Of a stretch of DNA of 35,179 nt, positions 31,818-35,179 are shown piece by piece (the stretch's first letter is position 1; every line of letters begins with the position of its first letter). The notes under the pieces are model-generated. The model worked only from the letters and a program-made list of their open reading frames with translations. It was not told the origin of the DNA and did no database searches. The DNA lies in NCBI GenBank assembly GCA_963204965.1, contig CAUJKA010000058.1, forward strand, positions 1-35,179, written 5' to 3'. The stretch comes from Planctomycetota bacterium (lineage in GTDB: Bacteria > Planctomycetota > Planctomycetia > Pirellulales > Pirellulaceae). The position numbers and the translations under genes were made by a program.

Positions 31818-32960
31818 ATGATGTTTGAAACGATCAATAATTTGCTTAACAGCAAATCAAGAACTTCTTGCTTGAGCTTCGCAACTCCTTGCCTTGTATT
31901 CCTGCTACTGGTACTACCGGCATTAGCGCAGGAAACGGCCAATAGCGGCAAGTCACCTCCGCTGGAAGTGGCAGATAGCGAAGCGGCTAACGAATCCGAA
32001 ATGAAGCCCTACGAAGAGCTGATTGAGCACGTGGGTACTAAGTTCAAGATGCTGCCGATCTCCAGTGGCAAGTTCATGATGAGCAGCCCCGAAGGCGAAG
32101 CCGACCGTCGCGAGGACGAAGGTTCTCAACGCGAGGTTGAGATTTCCGCATTCTGGATGGGCGCTACCGAAATTACTTGGGACGTCTATGACGGCTGGGC
32201 TGCGGACATGGATCTCTTTCGCATGAAGGCGATGAACATTAAGCCTTCGCCTCGCGATCCGTTTGCAGAGAAGTATCAGACATCTCAACCAACGAAGCCC
32301 TACTGCGATATGAGCTTCGGGATGGGAACGCGAGGCTATCCCGCGATCTGCATGACCGATCACTCAGCGCGGACGTTCTGCAAATGGTTAACGGCTAAGA
32401 CGGGACGTTACTACCGATTGCCGACCGAAGCGGAATGGGAATACGCTTGTCGCGCAGGTACCAAGACCGCCTACTCCTTTGGCGACGACCCAGCCGATTT
32501 AGGAGATTACGCTTGGTTCATCGACAATTCCGAAGAGGTCTATCAGAAGGTTGGCAAGAAGAAGCCTAATCCTTGGGGCTTGTACGACATGCACGGCAGT
32601 GTCGCTGAGTGGGTCCTCGATCAGTACGATGAAGAAGGCTACCAGCTAGTCGATGGTCAGAAGAAAGACCCGCTGGCCGTCCCGACGAAACTTTATCCTC
32701 GCGTCGTTCGCGGCGGAGGCTGGAATCAGTTTGCCGAAGATTGCCGCAGCTCGGCACGAGCCTCCTCCAACGAGGAATGGCAAAAGCAAGACCCACAAAA
32801 CCCTAAGAGCATTTGGTATCATACCGATGCTCGTCACGTTGGCTTCCGCGTCATTCGTCCGCTGGTAGAACCCAGCGAAAAGGAAAAGAATGACAAATGG
32901 GAAAAGGCTGAACCGATTCAAAAAGAACGCGTTGGCCCAAAAGCCGATATCAAAACGTAA
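31818..32960 (+). CDS. Secreted SUMF1/formylglycine-generating-enzyme-like protein
   Basis: 380 residues from ATG at 31818 (31821 is also possible; a TTG at 31740 would add 26 residues). Signal sequence with hydrophobic core TPCLVFLLLVLPALAQ. SUMF1-type blocks: ISSGKFMMSSPEGEADRRED, EVEISAFWMGATEITWDVYD, FCKWLTAKTGRYYRLPTEAE, WEYACRAGT, NPWGLYDMHGSVAEWVLDQY, RVVRGGGWNQF and the final HVGFRVIR. True formylglycine-generating enzymes have two Cys in the segment after RGGS; here only one Cys (DCRSSARAS) is present, so sulfatase activation is unlikely. It may be a C-type-lectin-fold protein of other function, such as binding or an iron-dependent oxygenase relative. It stands 76 bases before the Gfo/Idh/MocA gene. 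Confidence 0.88.
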   Translation: MMFETINNLLNSKSRTSCLSFATPCLVFLLLVLPALAQETANSGKSPPLEVADSEAANESEMKPYEELIEHVGTKFKMLPISSGKFMMSSPEGEADRREDEGSQREVEISAFWMGATEITWDVYDGWAADMDLFRMKAMNIKPSPRDPFAEKYQTSQPTKPYCDMSFGMGTRGYPAICMTDHSARTFCKWLTAKTGRYYRLPTEAEWEYACRAGTKTAYSFGDDPADLGDYAWFIDNSEEVYQKVGKKKPNPWGLYDMHGSVAEWVLDQYDEEGYQLVDGQKKDPLAVPTKLYPRVVRGGGWNQFAEDCRSSARASSNEEWQKQDPQNPKSIWYHTDARHVGFRVIRPLVEPSEKEKNDKWEKAEPIQKERVGPKADIKT

Positions 32961-33036
32961 CTAGTCTTTTGTCTACATCTCTTTCACAACCCTACCAACC
33001 TCGACTGCCTTTGTTGAACTCACCTGGAGACTTCTC

Positions 33037-34419
33037 ATGAATCACATCATTCGTCCTCAACTAATCCTCCCCAATCGACGCGGATTCATTCGCGACACTA
33101 CAGCCATAGCCGCTACGTCAGCTTTGGTCAGTGGAGCCATGAAAGCGGTACACGCGTCGGACGATGAGACAATTCGCATCGCCCTTGTCGGTTGCGGTGG
33201 TCGTGGAACGGGAGCCTCAACTAACGCTCTGTCTGTTCCGAACGAGCGACTGAAGATGGTAGCGATGGCTGACGTTTTCGACGACCGATTACAGTCCGCC
33301 TATCAGAGCTTGAATGGCAAGTTCCAAGACAAGATGGATGTACCCGAAGATCGTCGCTTCGTCGGGTTCGACGGTTATAAGCTGGCCATGGATTGCCTTC
33401 GACCTGGCGACGTAGTCGTTCTAACAACGCCACCTGCGTTTCGCTGGGTGCATTACAGCTACGCCATCGAGCGTGGCTTGAACGTGTTCATGGAAAAGCC
33501 AGTCACCGTCGATGCGCCAACTAGCAAGCGGATGCTTGAACTGGCTAAGAAAGCTGACGCAAAGAACCTCAAGAGCGCAGTGGGCTTGATGTGCCGGCAC
33601 TGCGAAGCTCGTGGTGAATTGTTTAAGCGAATCAAGGACGGCGAAATCGGCGACGTTCTTTTGCTTCGCGCCTACCGAATGGCTGGACAGACTGGTAATA
33701 CGCCGTGCGGTCCTAAGCCTGAAGGCGTGAGCGAATTGGATTATCAGATTCGCAAGTTCCACTGCTTCCTGTGGTTGAGCGGTGGTGCCTACAGCGACTT
33801 CTTGATTCACAACATCGACGAATGCTGCTGGATGAAGGACGCTTGGCCAATCTCCGCAGTCGCTTCGGGTGGCCGTCACTATCGCGGAGATGACGTCGAC
33901 CAAAACTTCGATTCGTATTCAGTCGAGTACACTTTTGAAGACGGTACCAAGCTGATGCTGGAAGGTCGAACGATTCCTAACTGCAAGCAACAGTTCTCCA
34001 GCTTCGTACACGGATCGAAGCATGCTGCGACGATTTCCGAAAGCAGTCACGCTCCGGCTAAGTGCAAAATCTACAAAGGCCAGAAGTACGATAAGAATGA
34101 GATCAAGTGGGCCTACGACAAGCCTGAGCCAAGCCCTTATGACTTGGAGTGGATCAACTTCATGGCTGCCATTCGAGCCGACAAGCCTTATAACGAAGTG
34201 CATCGCGGCGTGATGGCCAGTATCGTCACCAGCATGGGACGCAAAGCGGCTCATACCGGTCAAGAAGTCAAGCTTAAGGACTACTGGGACCACGACCACG
34301 AGTTCGCTCCAGGCTTGGACAAGCTGACCAAAGACAGCCCTGCTCCACTGCAACCCTTGGCTGGCGGCAAATACCCAGTCCCAATGCCTGGTGTCTCCGT
34401 CGATCGCGAATACGAATAG
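33037..34419 (+). CDS. Tat-exported Gfo/Idh/MocA-family oxidoreductase
   Basis: 460 residues; GGAGA precedes the ATG. The N-terminus has a twin-arginine signal (NRRGFIRD, Arg14-Arg15, then TTAIAATSALVSGAM). The Rossmann nucleotide-binding loop is VGCGGRGTGA (51-60) and the family's catalytic-site motif is EKPVTVD (Glu153, Lys154, Pro155). The C-terminal alpha/beta domain includes GGAYSDFLIHNIDECCWMKD, typical of the planctomycete subgroup. These use tightly bound NAD(P) in sugar redox or hydrolysis in the periplasm. Substrate unknown. A clear terminator follows at 34456. Confidence 0.93.
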   Translation: MNHIIRPQLILPNRRGFIRDTTAIAATSALVSGAMKAVHASDDETIRIALVGCGGRGTGASTNALSVPNERLKMVAMADVFDDRLQSAYQSLNGKFQDKMDVPEDRRFVGFDGYKLAMDCLRPGDVVVLTTPPAFRWVHYSYAIERGLNVFMEKPVTVDAPTSKRMLELAKKADAKNLKSAVGLMCRHCEARGELFKRIKDGEIGDVLLLRAYRMAGQTGNTPCGPKPEGVSELDYQIRKFHCFLWLSGGAYSDFLIHNIDECCWMKDAWPISAVASGGRHYRGDDVDQNFDSYSVEYTFEDGTKLMLEGRTIPNCKQQFSSFVHGSKHAATISESSHAPAKCKIYKGQKYDKNEIKWAYDKPEPSPYDLEWINFMAAIRADKPYNEVHRGVMASIVTSMGRKAAHTGQEVKLKDYWDHDHEFAPGLDKLTKDSPAPLQPLAGGKYPVPMPGVSVDREYE

Positions 34420-34455
34420 GCAACGCAAGTCGTATAAGTGCTTCCTGAAAACTCC

Positions 34456-34490
34456 ACGATCCCAGGGTAATGCTCTGGGATCGTTTTATT
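34456..34490 (+). terminator. Intrinsic terminator after the oxidoreductase gene
   Basis: ACGATCCCAG (34456-34465) pairs perfectly with CTGGGATCGT (34475-34484) around a nine-base loop, followed by TTTATT. It lies 36 bases after the stop codon. Confidence 0.9.
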
Positions 34491-34510
34491 TCATGAGCTA
34501 AGTCGGCAGT

Positions 34511-34594
34511 GCTAACAGCTTCCTGCTTCCTGCTTCCTGCTTCCTGCTAGCAGCTAACAGCTAACTGCTAACTGCTAACTGCTAACTGCTAACG
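34511..34594. repeat. Array of twelve 7-bp units (GCTNNCN)
   Basis: Twelve contiguous heptamers start at 34511 and repeat every 7 bases: GCTAACA, four GCTTCCT, GCTAGCA, GCTAACA, four GCTAACT and GCTAACG. The last unit overlaps the first base of the MITE-like element. All share GCT-N-N-C-N, so the two sub-blocks (GCTTCCT and GCTAACT) appear to have expanded separately from one ancestral unit. No gene lies between 34420 and 34707. Confidence 0.92.
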
Positions 34595-34692
34595 GTGTGT
34601 TACGCATGCGGGTGAGAAATGAAGCTGCGTGAATCGTTGTGTAAGATTGCTTTGGTAGCAGCGTTGCATTTAGAACGCATGCTTCACACACC
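34594..34692 (-). mobile_element. MITE-like element, copy 2 (inverted)
   Basis: Ends GGTGTGTTACGCATGCG (34594-34610) and CGCATGCTTCACACACC (34676-34692) are imperfect inverted repeats. In reverse complement it aligns with 6887-6986, sharing both ends, the internal CAACGATTCAC block and the flanking CGTA before the left end. Length 99 bp. It lies 15 bases past the stop codon of the DUF1501 gene and abuts the heptamer array. Confidence 0.75.
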
Positions 34693-34707
34693 CTACGAAA
34701 ACCTTCA

Positions 34708-35179
34708 CTAGCCCAATAAGTCGTGAATCACTTTGCCAGCGGCGATTTTGTGAGGGCGGTTCTCGCGGTCGAGCAAAACGTCTTCGGTTGAAATGCCCAT
34801 GGCGTGGAGTATGGTTGCGGCATAGTCCTGAGGAGAGACTGGCGATTCGGCTGGGTAGGCGGCATGGCGATCGCTGCTTCCATAGACTGTACCCTGCTTG
34901 ATTCCACCGCCAGCCAAGATTCCGCTGTAACAGAACGGCCAGTGCTCGCGACCAGCATTGTTTTTGGTGATTTGTGGACGACGACCGAATTCGCCTACCC
35001 AGGCGATAATCGTCTCATCCAGCATGCCGCGTTCTACTAAGTCTTGAATCAACGCCGAAAGCGCGATGTCTGCGGGAGGGATGAGATCGTTCTTAAGTCG
35101 GTTAAAGTTGTCGCCGTGCGTGTCCCAAAAATTCTTGCCGTCGTTATGCCAGTTGACCGAAACAAACGGGACGCCATGC
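34708..35179 (-). CDS. DUF1501 family protein, C-terminal part
   Basis: About 156 residues of the 3' end; the gene continues beyond the window edge. The frame reads HGVPFVSVNWHNDGKNFWDT, HGDNFNRLKNDLIPPADIAL, then the family hallmarks WVGEFGRRPQI, GREHWPFCYSGILAGGGI, GTVYGSSDRHAAYP and VSPQDYAATILHAMG, ending in IHDLLG and TAG. DUF1501 proteins are sulfatase-superfamily-like, Tat-exported and very abundant in planctomycetes, often beside DUF1549/DUF1553 cytochrome genes. The stop is followed by the inverted MITE copy. Confidence 0.93.
   Translation of the reverse strand, partial: HGVPFVSVNWHNDGKNFWDTHGDNFNRLKNDLIPPADIALSALIQDLVERGMLDETIIAWVGEFGRRPQITKNNAGREHWPFCYSGILAGGGIKQGTVYGSSDRHAAYPAESPVSPQDYAATILHAMGISTEDVLLDRENRPHKIAAGKVIHDLLG

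Noticed and set aside
34511..34594. Possible CRISPR array
   Set aside because: Units are contiguous 7-mers without spacers, and there are no cas genes.

Overview
The window looks like a chromosomal segment of a planctomycete, probably a Pirellulaceae-type (Rhodopirellula-like) bacterium. The evidence is the combination of families: a DUF1559 prepilin-like protein, a DUF1501 protein beside a Tat-exported Gfo/Idh/MocA oxidoreductase, a secreted SUMF1-type protein, an SHD1-domain secreted protein, a dockerin-repeat protein and a matrixin with LE(P/N)R-type N-terminal motifs, an ECF sigma factor coupled to a large Ser/Thr kinase with TPRs, and a planctomycete-type degenerate GH10-like protein. 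Nothing looks like phage, plasmid or CRISPR.

Layout. 1-520: frameshifted tail of a MazF/PemK-type toxin gene, then short tandem repeats and a hairpin. 521-4177 (minus): purC, a TetA-like MFS exporter and a ketoacyl-synthase paralogue whose three catalytic residues are all replaced. 4390-6886 (plus): GH10-like protein and a DUF4097 lipoprotein. 6887-8610: dispersed repeats surrounding a dockerin-repeat surface protein (minus). 8611-14203 (minus): apparent operon of ECF sigma factor, membrane Ser/Thr kinase with TPRs and secreted matrixin. 14502-21688 (plus): SHD1/beta-propeller protein, two secreted proteins and mutS. 21841-24184 (minus): XRE regulator with an NTF2-like tail, overlapping lnt. 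24442-26516 (plus): DUF1559 protein and two tandem small secreted paralogues separated by a decayed DUF1559 fragment. 26604-30512 (plus): sulfurtransferase, L-rhamnose isomerase, NCS1-type permease and a 56-residue membrane microprotein. 30550-31623 (minus): apbE. 31818-34419 (plus): SUMF1-type protein and Gfo/Idh/MocA oxidoreductase. 34420-34707: terminator, heptamer array and a MITE-like element. 34708-35179 (minus): 3' part of a DUF1501 gene.

How genes may work together. The sigma-kinase-matrixin set, with the dockerin protein just downstream, suggests a regulated cell-surface or extracellular proteolysis programme (inference). Rhamnose isomerase, permease and microprotein look like a small uptake/catabolic unit. 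Housekeeping genes (purC, mutS, lnt) are interleaved with lineage-specific secreted proteins.

The most unusual content is in the repeats. Two inverted copies of a ~100-bp element with terminal inverted repeats lie at 6887-6986 and 34594-34692. Two inverted copies of a ~145-bp four-hairpin element lie at 8387-8529 and 21694-21836. Direct copies of a 35-bp hairpin flank the dockerin gene, and 7-bp-period tandem arrays occur at three loci. Several repeats begin exactly at the stop codon of a neighbouring gene. Other points of note are the ketoacyl-synthase paralogue with an altered catalytic triad and the segmental duplication that produced the two small secreted proteins. All calls are from reading the sequence; no database search was run.
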